A stretch of 64,000 bases of DNA from Bimuria novae-zelandiae CBS 107.79 (taxonomy: Eukaryota; Ascomycota; Dothideomycetes; Pleosporales; Didymosphaeriaceae), in contig ML976677.1 of the NCBI GenBank assembly GCA_010015655.1, positions 243,531 to 307,530 of the forward strand, read 5' to 3'. Positions 47,101-56,374 of this stretch are shown here, piece by piece. The first letter of the stretch is position 1, and every line of letters begins with the position of its first letter. Both the position numbers and the translations under genes were made by a program. The notes under the pieces were generated by a model. That model was not told where the DNA came from. It made no database searches and saw only the letters and a list, made by a program, of their open reading frames with translations.

Positions 47101-47764
47101 TTACGCCAACCATGGATGTGAGCCAACGACTTACCAGGATCCATTAGATATCTAGAGCATTGCAAAGAACGCAGCCAATAAGGCTAAACTTATACAGGAC
47201 TTATATAAAACACTACACGAGAATATCGCGCGACGTAACAAATAAATAGCGTGATAAGTAAATAAGAAAAGAATTATAGGACTAACCTTTAAAGAGGGGG
47301 ATAGAGTCCTCCTCTTATAAAAAAATCTTAAGACAACGAGACCAAGCAAAAAACTAAATAACTTTTAAAAAGGACTATTTAAAATTCAGAAAGTCAGAGG
47401 CCCAGTTAATTTTAAACTACAGTTACCTATAAATATACGTATACACCCAGTTTTCCACAAATTACTGCTAGAACCAGCACCACCAGACGCCGAACTAGAG
47501 ACCCAACTCAAACTCGAGGACGAGGAGTACGAGGTCGAAGCAATTAGGGATCTACGGAAAATCGGACGTTAGTACAGGTACCTAGTAAAATGGGAAGGAT
47601 GGCCAGAGGACCACAATACATGGGAACCAGTACAAAACCTCACAAACTACAGGACAGCGCTGGAGAGGTTCCACGAGGAGCATCCAGAAGTCCCGCGGCC
47701 AGATCCGCAAGAAACTTAGAGGAGTCGAAGGGTACAGAGGGATCAAAGGAAGCAAATAAATTAG
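44190..47764 (+). pseudogene. Chromovirus pol remnant: protease, RT, RNase H, integrase, chromodomain
   Basis: The protease reads ALIDLGADACLI near 44287. RT blocks include [15 protein letters not shown] (45160), [20 protein letters not shown] (45230) and the catalytic [12 protein letters not shown] (45353). RNase H reads YIYTDASDYALGAVLLQ (45791) and RITHLLGNANAVVDALSR (46103). The integrase has GHLRIAKTTRR (46471) and FITDRAKIFTSLY (46850). The chromodomain spans about 47528-47690, with YRYLVKWEGWPEDHNTWEP. Chromodomains guide integration to heterochromatin marks in this group (family knowledge). Substituted stops, mostly TAG, occur throughout, and at least one frame change lies near 46690. 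The last in-frame stop is at 47762-47764. Confidence 0.92.
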
Positions 47765-47765
47765 C

Positions 47766-48218
47766 CTATAACCAGCCTACGTGCAGGGGCGATAAAACGA
47801 TGGGAGGAGCGATCGTACCCCTAGGAATTGGCTCTAGGAGCCCCGCGGCACGTTCCAACTCTTCTAACTCCACAGTCAAGGCAATATCTTTAAGCACACG
47901 CCTCCGCTCTTCTTCCTTAATCTTAAGAAGCTCCCGCTCCGCGCGGGCAAGTTCTTCTTAGGCCCGCAGAAAGGCAATACGAGCCTGCCTCTTACGCTGC
48001 TCAAGCTCGCGACGCTCCGTGTTTGTTAACATAAGGTCGCAACGAGCTTTTGCCTGAATACAGAAAGCACAGAAACCCGTCTAAATCTCTATAACACACT
48101 TTAAACCCTTCTTCTTACAACGCCTATAAGGAGAAGGCATCTCTACGTTCGCAGCAAGAACAGCAGCCACACGATCGTAATGTCGCTGCGTGGACGCAGG
48201 TTTCGAAGCTTTTAGCAT
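47766..48218 (-). pseudogene. Antisense reading frame in the chromovirus: Zn2Cys6-like cluster plus coiled coil
   Basis: On the strand opposite to pol, a frame of 150 codons runs from an ATG at 48218 to a TAG at 47766, with two internal stops (48081-48083 and 47958-47960) of the RIP type. Cysteines stand at codons 34, 41, 50, 53 and 60, and codon 31 is Tyr (TAT) where a Cys would complete C-x2-C-x6-C-x8-C-x2-C-x6-C, the fungal Zn2Cys6 spacing. Codons about 67-125 are Glu/Lys/Arg/Leu-rich and look like a coiled coil (the usual dimerisation helix of such factors). It ends next to the stop of pol, tail to tail. Either a captured host regulator or an accessory gene of the element; chance is less likely given the spacing. 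Confidence 0.65.
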
Positions 48219-48372
48219 GGTCAGGGAGGCTAGGGAAATCCGAGAGGATAACCACTTACGACAAGGGCGGGGACAGGCGACCTTATGTAGGCGCTGCGGC
48301 GCTAACCCCGGGCGACGCCGCGACAACCGAAACACAAAGATATCGGGACGATACCTTTAAGAGGGGGGATAG

Positions 48373-48905
48373 TGTTACGATCCCGAAGGATAGCGCAGGA
48401 ATGAATCTCTATGGTGGACGAGGTGTCCAGGAAGGGACGCAGGTCGCACGGCACGAGGGCCATGGGGCAACACGCCAGACCAATGTATCACGTGACGACG
48501 CTCTGTCTTGGCGGACAGAGCGCCAACATACCGAACGGGCGTATCACGTGATGACGCTCTGTCTTGGCGGACAGAGCGCCGACACACCGACGCTCTGTAA
48601 GGGCCCACAGAGCGACTGCGCTCTGTGGGGAACGACAGAGCACCTAGGGACAAGGGAGGAAACAGACTAGTATATAGTGTGACGATTCTCCTATGTTGTT
48701 TCCCTCCTTGTAGTCAACTCACATATCTTCTGTGCGAGTACGTTCTCCTATATAGACTAATAGTTATCTTACTTCGTTATAAGATTAAATTATCTAGCCT
48801 CGCGCTAAGTGTCGCATTAACTTATACTACTAAATAATCCGTAAAGCACCACGATACCTTACCGCCCTAACCCGGATTGGAACAAGGTGTGAGAGCCTCA
48901 TAACA
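48373..48905 (+). repeat. 3' LTR of the chromovirus
   Basis: This 533-bp LTR is 28 bp longer than the left one. It has an additional hairpin segment at about 48599-48630 (GGGCCCACAGAGCG.. with CGCTCTGTGGGG). It is otherwise collinear, with scattered transitions. Confidence 0.9.
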
Positions 48906-48916
48906 CTAAGTACTAA

Positions 48917-49379
48917 TGTCGCGGAGCAAAAGGCTAACCTTCTGCTCCTGTCGGAGTAGAATGTTCTTAACCGTCACCCCCCCCCCCATCGTAGCGTAGC
49001 GTAGAGCTGGAAGTTTTTCGAGGTTTCTTATACACATTGGCCGCAGCACAACATGCTCTGTATATTCTGCTCTAGTCTCTCTCTCGCTTGCTCTTAACGT
49101 CTGGCCCTTCTTGTAACTAACTCTTAGCTATCTAGCACTATAGCTATCTAGCACTAGCATTTCTATTACTGGCCTAGTGCTCTTTAGCGTATTACTCTTT
49201 AGTATAGTATGCTCTTAGCTATTTCTGTAGTGTGCACGTGCTCGCTTACAGTACTCTACTTAAGTGCTAATCCGCAGCTCGAGTGCTTGCGCAGGCTTCA
49301 GCGATTCCAGGCTTATAACTATCGCGGAGTAAAAGGCTAACCTTCTGCTCTTGTCGGAGTAGAACGTTCTTAACCGTCA
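48917..49379. repeat. Segment bounded by 60-bp direct repeats (TRIM-like)
   Basis: The sequences 48917-48976 and 49320-49379 are near-identical. They start TGTCGCGGAG (TATCGCGGAG in the second) and end AACCGTCA, so the ends are TG...CA. The interior of about 340 bp has no coding capacity, an interrupted run of C at its start and TATCTAGCACTA repeats. This resembles a miniature LTR retrotransposon. No target duplication could be matched (ACTAA left, CAAAT right), so the boundaries or the classification may be wrong. Confidence 0.45.
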
Positions 49380-49738
49380 CAAATAATAAGATAAGCTATT
49401 AATATAGCTTCTATATTATAATTTATTAGTTATAGTATAATTAGTGCTGTTAATGTAGGCAGATCTACTATTATTATAATAAAGTTTACGTATTACTAAA
49501 GGTTATTCTTCAACGTAGTATTTTTTAAATAAATAGCTATTTATGCTAGTTATTAGTTTAATTAAAAATAATAGTTACTTAGGTAACTATAAGATCTAAC
49601 TTAGTAGTTATTATATAAGGTATTAGTAGCTTTATATAGGTTATAAGTACTAGTTAATTATTATAAGCGTGTAAGCTTTAGTCGTGCAATCTTCTTCGCA
49701 ATATATTACAAGCTTAGTCGTAATCTAGGCTTTATAAC
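49380..49738. other. AT-rich interior of LTR-C, right
   Basis: This is TA-rich, RIP-type sequence up to the right LTR. No coding block is readable. Confidence 0.6.
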
Positions 49739-49972
49739 TAGAAAGGGAATTATAATCTGTAGGCCGTATAGCTATTAATCTAGTTATATTACTATTTACA
49801 TATTATTATGTTCTTTTTTAAGGTTACGCCGTCCCCGAGCCAGCAAAAGGGTCTGTTTTTATAACATATCTTATAATACTATTAAGGTAAGAGGTGCTTA
49901 GTAGGGTGAGGAAGCAGCGTCAGATCACCCTCACATGGCACACGTAAAACACTTTCCTCATAAACCGTCACA
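49739..49972. repeat. Right LTR of LTR-C
   Basis: It pairs with 39059-39292. The end ACCGTCACA is followed by the GAGTA duplication and then at once by the coding sequence of the split gene. Confidence 0.9.
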
Positions 49973-51365
49973 GAGTATATGCCGCAGAAAGGTAGGGTGC
50001 AGGCGGGTATGGCTTCGAAGACCGATGATGTGTACCAACCTCCTCCGAGCCAACGTATTGCACATACCGATTAGGCCGAGAGTCGAATGACGAAGACGCG
50101 ACTGGGTGAGAACCGGCCATTGGAGCTGCAAGCTCTGGGGCATTTCGTGGTGAAGAAAGCATCGATGGGGAGGCGATAGGGCCCGCAAGCAGTCGGGGAT
50201 CAATTCGATAGGTAGGCGGAGCAGAAGCAATCGTGAGTCCACCGGTTGATCTAAGAGCTCCACTATCATTCCTAATGAAGGCGAAAGGATGGCCAATGTG
50301 GACCACCTCACGATCGATCCCGTCGGTCTTAAGGCTTAAGTCTACGCTCCGCAGGTTCTGCTCAAAGTCATCTTTGTGACCCCTATTGAGGTGCACATAC
50401 CCGTCTCGCGGAATGGTTATCAAGTTGACCTTTCTGCTAGGCATGATGGCCAAGATATGAAGGATGAAGAGGTCACCGGCGGGTAACTCTGCTATATTGT
50501 CGGTTCCTGAGCGCTGCAGAAGCCCTACCAACAACGGATTGAATGAACTGTTCTTCAGCCCATCCATCGCGAGGTCGGCCAAGCTGGAATGTGGATCAAC
50601 TTTCAGGACAGGATAGCTGTCGTCGGAGGAACGCCTATAGACGTTGCTAAAGAGCGTCTCGAGGGGGAACACAGAGGTCTTGTCGGCATACTCTAGCGCA
50701 GTCAAGTCTACGTTCTTGATGCTCTGCGCAATATTGGTATCCGTATAGACGTGGTTGTTGAATTGGACAAAGTCGTCAGGCTGTCGGTGGCGAAGTGTCA
50801 CGGCTTGCGCGGTTCAGTTGGCGTGGAGAGGAGGTCCAGGATTGTGCCTTTGATGCAGCGATCGGGTTTATCGGTTGCTGTGTTTGATGCGTCAGTGCCC
50901 GCAACAGTTGCCAGTGTGTTTGAGTTTCGTATAGTCGCCTTACCTGCGGGTTGTGCGAGCTGTGCGGTCCCAAAGATATGGCTTCGCCGTTGGACGTGTC
51001 TCGTAGAAGGCTTGTTGACGATTGGTTTGGGCGATAACCGTATATGGAAGGGTTGTGGCCGTAGATCAAGATGCTGGAGAATCTTGTTGGCGGTCGGGTG
51101 AGGTCGGGTGATTCGCGGTGGTGAAGAAGAGTTTAGAGGGGTTTGAAGGATCGAAGCCGCTGTTCGAGCTATCCAGAAGCAGCCGCCGCAAGAGATTCAA
51201 CTCAGATTGCTGTGTGAGTCATTTCTCACCTGCGCAGGTTGCTGCTGTGACGAGCGTACTCTTGTGTCCCACAAAAACTTCTGAGACATTCCTCAGTATC
51301 ATTGCCCACAGGCTTTCCTCCCCAAGAAAGATCTCGATTGCCCATCCGAAGGCCAGGGAAGTCAT
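49973..51365 (-). pseudogene. 5' part of the gene split by LTR-C
   Basis: The well-supported part is the exon ending at the insertion, from about 50803 or 50783 down to 49973. It encodes QPDDFVQFNNHVYTDTNIAQ and continues for some 270 codons, with a Pro/Ser-rich end. It then runs into the LTR, where a stop follows at once. Upstream, a GTAAGG donor at 50943 marks an intron with acceptors at 50804 or 50784. Further 5' exons are probable up to an ATG at 51365 (exon 51365-51230, GTGAGA donor), but two different frames are open at 51168-50944 and I cannot choose. One consistent model gives 548 residues when the insert is ignored. No known domain is seen in this part; the Zn2Cys6-like cluster is in the detached 3' part. 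Confidence 0.7.
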
Positions 51366-51445
51366 GCCCGCATACGCATTAATTCTGCGTACGCACACTT
51401 TGCAAAGACTTACCCCTCCTTATCTGTGCGACTTCATCGCTCAAC

Positions 51446-51730
51446 ATGGCACTAAAGAACCACCAGACACCGAAGGCCGAGCCTTCAATGCCAGACGGCT
51501 TTTACACGCGCCGATTCATCTTCGATCTCGATGAGTTCTTGGGTAACAGAGCCAAAGTTTGCGCTTTCATGGACGTTTACCAGCGCTTCTACATAACGAA
51601 TCTGCGCAAAAAAATCGTAGGATGGATCGAACTGGTCGTGGAAAGACAGTTGCGATGTGACGTGGCCCGAATGGTCGCTTCAAAAAGACCTGGGCATCAA
51701 GCGTTTGGCACGGGCCGGAGCGATGCCTAA
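51446..51730 (+). CDS. Unknown protein
   Basis: A single open frame of 94 codons begins MALKNHQTPKAEPSMPDGFY and continues RRFIFDLDEFLGNRAKVCAF and LRKKIVGWIELVVERQLRCD. A second in-frame Met at codon 15 could be the true start. Composition and lack of overlap favour a real gene or exon. It is divergent from the split gene, with about 80 bp between the proposed starts, so the two could share a promoter region. Function unknown. Confidence 0.45.
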   Translation: MALKNHQTPKAEPSMPDGFYTRRFIFDLDEFLGNRAKVCAFMDVYQRFYITNLRKKIVGWIELVVERQLRCDVARMVASKRPGHQAFGTGRSDA

Positions 51731-52793
51731 AGAGAAGCGACAATGAAGCCGAGAACGCCAGTTCTGGTCGCGGAAACTTGGCGGTCATGACACCTATGAT
51801 TGGAGATGTTCTGTCGATTGGGATATCCTGGGTATTGCGATGGTTATATAAAGGAGTGTTGTACAGAGATCCAGCGAGGAAATTGCATGAATGATTGAAT
51901 CCTCGGACCTTCTGTAATCTGATTGATATATCCGTGAGGGCTTCTAAATCTATTAGCCGCACGAAAAAGTGTAAAACCTAACAGTGTTTTCAAAAGGCGT
52001 GAGGTTGAGCTTACTATGGAATGCTTGTGCATGCTTTAAGGCTGTACATGATGCATGCGGATGCGGATGATCGTTCACCGTATGGAGTGAAGCCCTAGAT
52101 ATAGGTGACATGATTGATCAATTAACACCGCTTTTTGATGCTCGGAGAATTGCTCTGATCATGCGGTAGAAACAATTAGGAGAAGATCTTCGGTGGATAC
52201 TTGTTTGGCGCTTGTAGTGTATAATTCACCAAGTTCTTTGATCTCGTATGGCTCAAGAGGTAGATCTTCAGTATTTATGCTCATCGTGGTGGTGTTCCGT
52301 GGGTTTGGTTCACAACTTTGGTTTTGTCGATGGGGCCACCACAACGAAAACTCATACTTCCTGAAGACTGGGATGTATAACCATGGTTCGCGACTGAGGG
52401 TACCCACAGCATCCTAGGAAACCTTTGAGGGCATATTCACGTTGTTTACGAAATGTGGCTCAACATGAAGCAAGTTTCGGGTGGACTGTGCTTTGAACTG
52501 TTCTTTTCCCCCGGGTGACGCCGCAATTGGCACTGGCAATCCTAAGGCATATAAACCCACCCGCGCAGCCAGAGACGTTTCTCAGGTAACCGAACTTTTC
52601 ACGTGCTCATATTATATATTTCAACCGTCAAGACGCACCGCGTAATGGCGCGGTCCGCGCCCTTATTGTCGCCGCCACACTTTCGCTCCACTCCACTCGC
52701 GCCCCGACCAAAACAACTACACTCTTCACCCAAACTCCCATTGCCATACCCTGCCCGAAAAAATCACACAATCATACCGATCTAACCAAGAAG
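51731..52793. other. Intergenic strip
   Basis: One very short minus-strand frame (52284-52159, MSINTEDLPLEPYEIKELGE, 41 codons) is acidic and coding-like but unsupported. CT- and A-rich sequence at 52660-52790 precedes the next start and may be its promoter and leader. Confidence 0.4.
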
Positions 52794-53612
52794 ATGAAGT
52801 TCCCACCGAGACGCAAGCGCGGCCCAATGCGCGCACATCAAGGCGACTTCGCCGTTCGGTCTTTCCCCTGCCCTGGCCGCTGTACGTGCAGCCTTCAAGA
52901 AGTGGCCTGGAGAGCACTCAAAGCGGTATCTCAAACAGCAGGCGAAGCCGAAGCGAAAGCTCCGGCGCAAGCGCAAAATCACAGATCTTCACTGAGGATA
53001 CGAGTGCGATGCCGAGCTCACTGGTATGTATCTCTAACCATAACTAAGTGCGTGTCTAACAGCGTTATAGAGATCGATCCCGTGACTGGCTGGCAGTTCG
53101 CGATTCCCCAGGGCACACATCTTGGCCTCACCTCCGAAGCTTACGGTCACGCCGCCGTCACCAGAGCGGGCTGATTCACTGGCAGCAGCTGGGCGAGGTC
53201 TCAGTACGACTTCTCGATCGATAGCAAAAGCCACGAATGCTCCTCGGTACGCTCAGTCATCGTGATCACCTGGCCATACATAAGTTAGGCTAACCATTTA
53301 TGAACAGGTCAAACTACCTCATGAACTTCAGCTGGACTCCTAAATCGATCTGGCCACGTCGCAACAGTGTAGCTGTTATGGAAACAACTCAAGTACGCCT
53401 AGAAACCATCATAACTTTGAAACACTTTCTAACAGTGAACTTTAGGATGACCTTGACCGGCTGATCGAGCCCGAGGACGAGGACGAGGACGAGGACGAGG
53501 CGAGCGAGTTTCTGGCACCTCCTGCGTCCACCACCGACCTGAGTTTCGAACAGCCTAGCCACAAACCCCTAGTCGAGGTGGGAACTGCATCCCAGTCGCT
53601 GCTGTATTACTA
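52794..53612 (+). CDS. Unknown gene, multi-exon, basic start and acidic end
   Basis: The start at 52794 (AAGATGAAG, MKFPPRRKRGPMRAHQGDFA) follows a CT/CA-rich leader. A GTATGT..CTAACAG pair at 53024-53062 could be a 39-bp intron, short for this window. A frame reading SPPKLTVTPPSPERADSLAA (53110-53240) and a terminal frame starting at the acceptor near 53444 look coding. The terminal frame reads DDLDRLIEPEDEDEDEDEAS and ends VGTASQSLLYY with TAG at 53612. The exact joins between these pieces are unresolved. The GAGGAC repeat encodes the acidic run. No family recognised; a nuclear protein would be a guess. Confidence 0.35.
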
Positions 53613-53999
53613 GCAACAGGGTCGAAAGTGACATACTGACGGACTGTCTCTCCGAGGACAGCTGGGTGTAGGGGACGTACTGGAGAAGCAGTCCTTGAGG
53701 ACCGCCTCCTATTATCTCGCGGGTATACTAGCACTGTTTTCAGTATGACGAGACTGAAGCACTGCAACGATTTTCCATATTCTTCCTCGTCCTGGCAGGC
53801 TCGGTATTATGTTTGTGTTCAAGCGGTGGCATATGCATTTGGGTTAAGCTTCAAGAGGATCTTGTCTGCCCCATGGGAGTGTGTCAATGTTGTATAATGT
53901 TATAGATAGAGCTCTGCTAGCTACAATTACGAGGATCAGTGTCCGGCCTTTATATATACTTCCACACTGACCTGATTCTTCGGAAATCTCACTTCTTTT
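53613..53999. other. Intergenic, shared 3' region
   Basis: This lies between two genes that end towards each other. No gene or repeat is seen. The AT-rich stretch near 53890-53960 may hold transcription-end signals of either gene. Confidence 0.5.
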
Positions 54000-56374
54000 C
54001 TACTCCGTCTTGAAAAACTGCCCCATACCCACCTCTGCTCCAGTGATAACCACATACCACTTCTTCGCCCTCTCGACACACTGCCCCGCCAGCTCCTCCT
54101 TGCCCTGACTCGAATACCCCTCGGCCAGATACATCATTGCCCTCACCGTCTCCACATTGACTAGTCCACTTCTATGCTCAACATTCAGAACCTTATGGCT
54201 GCCTTCTGTTGTAACGAGTATGCCGAAGTTGCGCAGCAGCTTCACCGCGTACTCGATCGTGCGATCTACATTCTTGACGCTGCGCCAGGCCTCTGTTAGG
54301 AAGAGCGTGGGATGCACGAGCGCGAGACGGGGCAGCGCGGCGTAGGGGTCCTCAGTGTCGGAGGCGGTAGAGAAGTATAGCGCTTCTAGCTCGCGCAGCC
54401 CACGGGCGATCTTCTTCAGGGAGGTAATTGTCGGGGCACTCTTCTCGCTGAGTTTCATGACCATAGATTTTAGCTCGTCGAATTGCTTCACTCGATGGGT
54501 TCTTATGTCCTCGCTCAGGCTGCCATCAACGGCGCACAGCTCGCAATCGCATTCGAAGCCCCACGTAGTGCGGTATTTCTCCTGGCGCGCGCCGATGTCG
54601 ATGTCTGGCGCGACGTACTGGTTCGTTAGCTCCTCGCCGGAAGCGATATCCCGCGCTGCGCGCAGCAAAAGTATGTCACCGATGAACGTGCGGATCGTGT
54701 TGGGGAGACAGGAGTGGTTGATGTAAGAGGCATGCGTCCAGAAGCCGTTGCGAAGCTCAGGGTTCGAATTTAGCGGCTGGGAGAGGACGTCGGTGGAGCG
54801 AGTGGGTGCGGAGAAGCAGTTGAGACGGCGGATGTACTCGATGCGGAATCTGTATCTCATCAGTTGAATCACGCGTTAGAGCTGGAAAACATACACATCG
54901 ACTGGTATCTCCTCGTCTTCGGCGAGTTCCCACCCATGCTCTTTCCAATACCCGCCATCTTCAAGGTCGAAGAACTCCTTCCGTAGGCTGGGGTTCCATC
55001 TCAGCTTCTGCACCAGCTCTTTGAACAGCCACGCGCCTGGTCTGGGTACAGCGGTGCCATCGCCTAGATTATAGAGCAGGCAGTCGCTGTTCCGATCCTG
55101 CATGAAATATCCCGGCAGAACTAAGGCCTTCTCCGCACAAATGAGATCCCCTTCTTTGAAATCCTTCTTCGCAAACAAGCCTCTTCCGTGAGATCCGCTT
55201 TGTCGGATCTCCGTGTCGCACATATAGTTTGCAGCATCTACGTGCAGCGTCAGCGGACCTACATACGATGATATGACATCAAGTTTGTAGTCGGGATTGG
55301 GCTGGTTGATGCCGATATCGAACTTGATACGAGCAGCGAGCTCTTTCAGGGCGCGGGGGATCTTGGAGGAGATGAGGAGGGGGTCTTCGGTGCTACGACT
55401 GTGCAACCAGCTCTCGACTGTAGAAGCGTTGACGAGCTCGGAGGAGGATAGTTCCGCTGCTGAGCGCGCATGGGTGGATATGGCGAGGGAGAGGTCTTTA
55501 GCTGCGTCGTCAAGGCGCAGGAGAACAATGTTGACGCCGCAGCGCTTTCGGTACAAGTCAACCTCGGAAGCAGGATCGGGGTTTGAGGAGAGGTATTGCA
55601 GGCCTTGGGTGTAGCTGAAACACGTCAGTGAAGAATCTGGTGTAAGAGTTCGACCTTACAGCTCAAGAGCCTGCCGGAAGCGCTTCTTCAGGAACATGAC
55701 ATCGCCATCCTTCTTGCACTGATTCGTATCCTTGCCCAGGACAGAGTCCGCCTCGCTCCTCCACACCTCCGGGACTAGTTCGTCATCTGACTTCAGCAGC
55801 ACAAAGTCGGACGGGTGATCGACACGAACATGGTACCCGCCGTCGACCAGCCTTGTCCAGCAGGGCTGTTTGATGGCGAGTATCGATCCCTCGGTGACGA
55901 TTGGATCGACGACATTATCTTCGAGATTGCAGACTGTCAGCCTGGCAACATCGCCAGTCTCGTCCTCCGCTACGGTGACTGTAGATGACCAAACGTAAGG
56001 AGAAGCAATGGTCCGAAGTAGCAACACATCATCTTGGTCTCTGCTGTCGATGCAAAGATCGCCCAGATGGACCTAGTTTCATGTGAACATTGCGCGTCGT
56101 CTGCTACGAGCGTGGGAGTACGTACGTTGTTCTTGTATGTTGCGCAGATAGAACGGTGTGATGGGGGATACGGATTTGGGAGAATTAGGTTCCGGATCGG
56201 CACGCTACCCTCGCTTAGGAGCTTGAGATGTCGTTGATGGGTCCGTACTAGCGTGTCCCGTGACACTTTTGACTTTGGTCGTTGTCCTTTTTCGTCCGGT
56301 GTTTCATTGGCGAAGTTCTTTGCTAAATCTGGCTCCTCTTCGTATGTGTTTTTCGGAGAACTATGGAGAGCCAT
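54000..56374 (-). CDS. TPR and SET domain protein (SMYD-like)
   Basis: There are four exons: 56374-56126, 56072-55660, 55614-54895 and 54849-54000 (743 residues). The introns are 53, 45 and 45 bp, with GTACGT, GTAAGG and GTATGT donors, and all joints keep frame. Residues about 210-260 form a TPR-like helical repeat (FRQALELYTQGLQYLSSNPD, then VDLYRKRCGVNIVLLRLDDA). The SET domain runs from about 355 (GRGLFAKKDFKEGDLICAEK) to about 545, including the signature YINHSCLPN at about 503-511 and the EELTNQY block. Post-SET cysteines follow (FECDCELC). A C-terminal helical region of about 180 residues completes it. SET proteins of this layout methylate lysines on histones or other proteins. The substrate cannot be read from sequence. 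I see no MYND zinc finger. Confidence 0.9.

Larger units (their letters stand above)
41694..48905 (+). mobile_element. Ty3/gypsy chromovirus, complete but RIP-damaged
   Basis: The LTRs are 41694-42198 and 48373-48905, both starting TGTTACGATCCCGAAGG and ending TCATAACA or TTATAACA. CTAAG flanks both sides (41689-41693 and 48906-48910). Gag, protease, RT, RNase H, integrase and a C-terminal chromodomain follow in that order on the plus strand, defining a chromovirus. A purine-rich tract (AAGAGGGGGGATAG) stands directly before the right LTR. Stops replace Trp and Gln throughout. An extra antisense reading frame lies between pol and the right LTR. Confidence 0.95.
39059..49972. mobile_element. 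LTR retroelement, RIP-degraded, host of a nested chromovirus (LTR-C)
   Basis: The LTRs are 39059-39292 and 49739-49972, 234 bp each, starting TGTAAAGGGAAT (TAGAAAGGGAAT in the right copy) and ending in ATAAACCGTCACA or its RIP-changed form. GAGTA flanks both sides (39054-39058 and 49973-49977). The interior outside the chromovirus is about 3.2 kb and extremely AT-rich, and I could not read gag or pol blocks in any frame. Too little remains for a full autonomous element, so it may be a deleted or non-autonomous one. Its orientation is unknown. Confidence 0.88.

Noticed and set aside
47590..47961. A 123-codon plus-strand frame at the end of pol
   Set aside because: The chromodomain is in another frame of the same strand, and the open run is a shadow of it and of the antisense frame.
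49968..49972. The stop of the split gene just inside the LTR as its natural end
   Set aside because: The stop lies in the inserted LTR; the frame continues without a break at 39053 once the insertion is removed.
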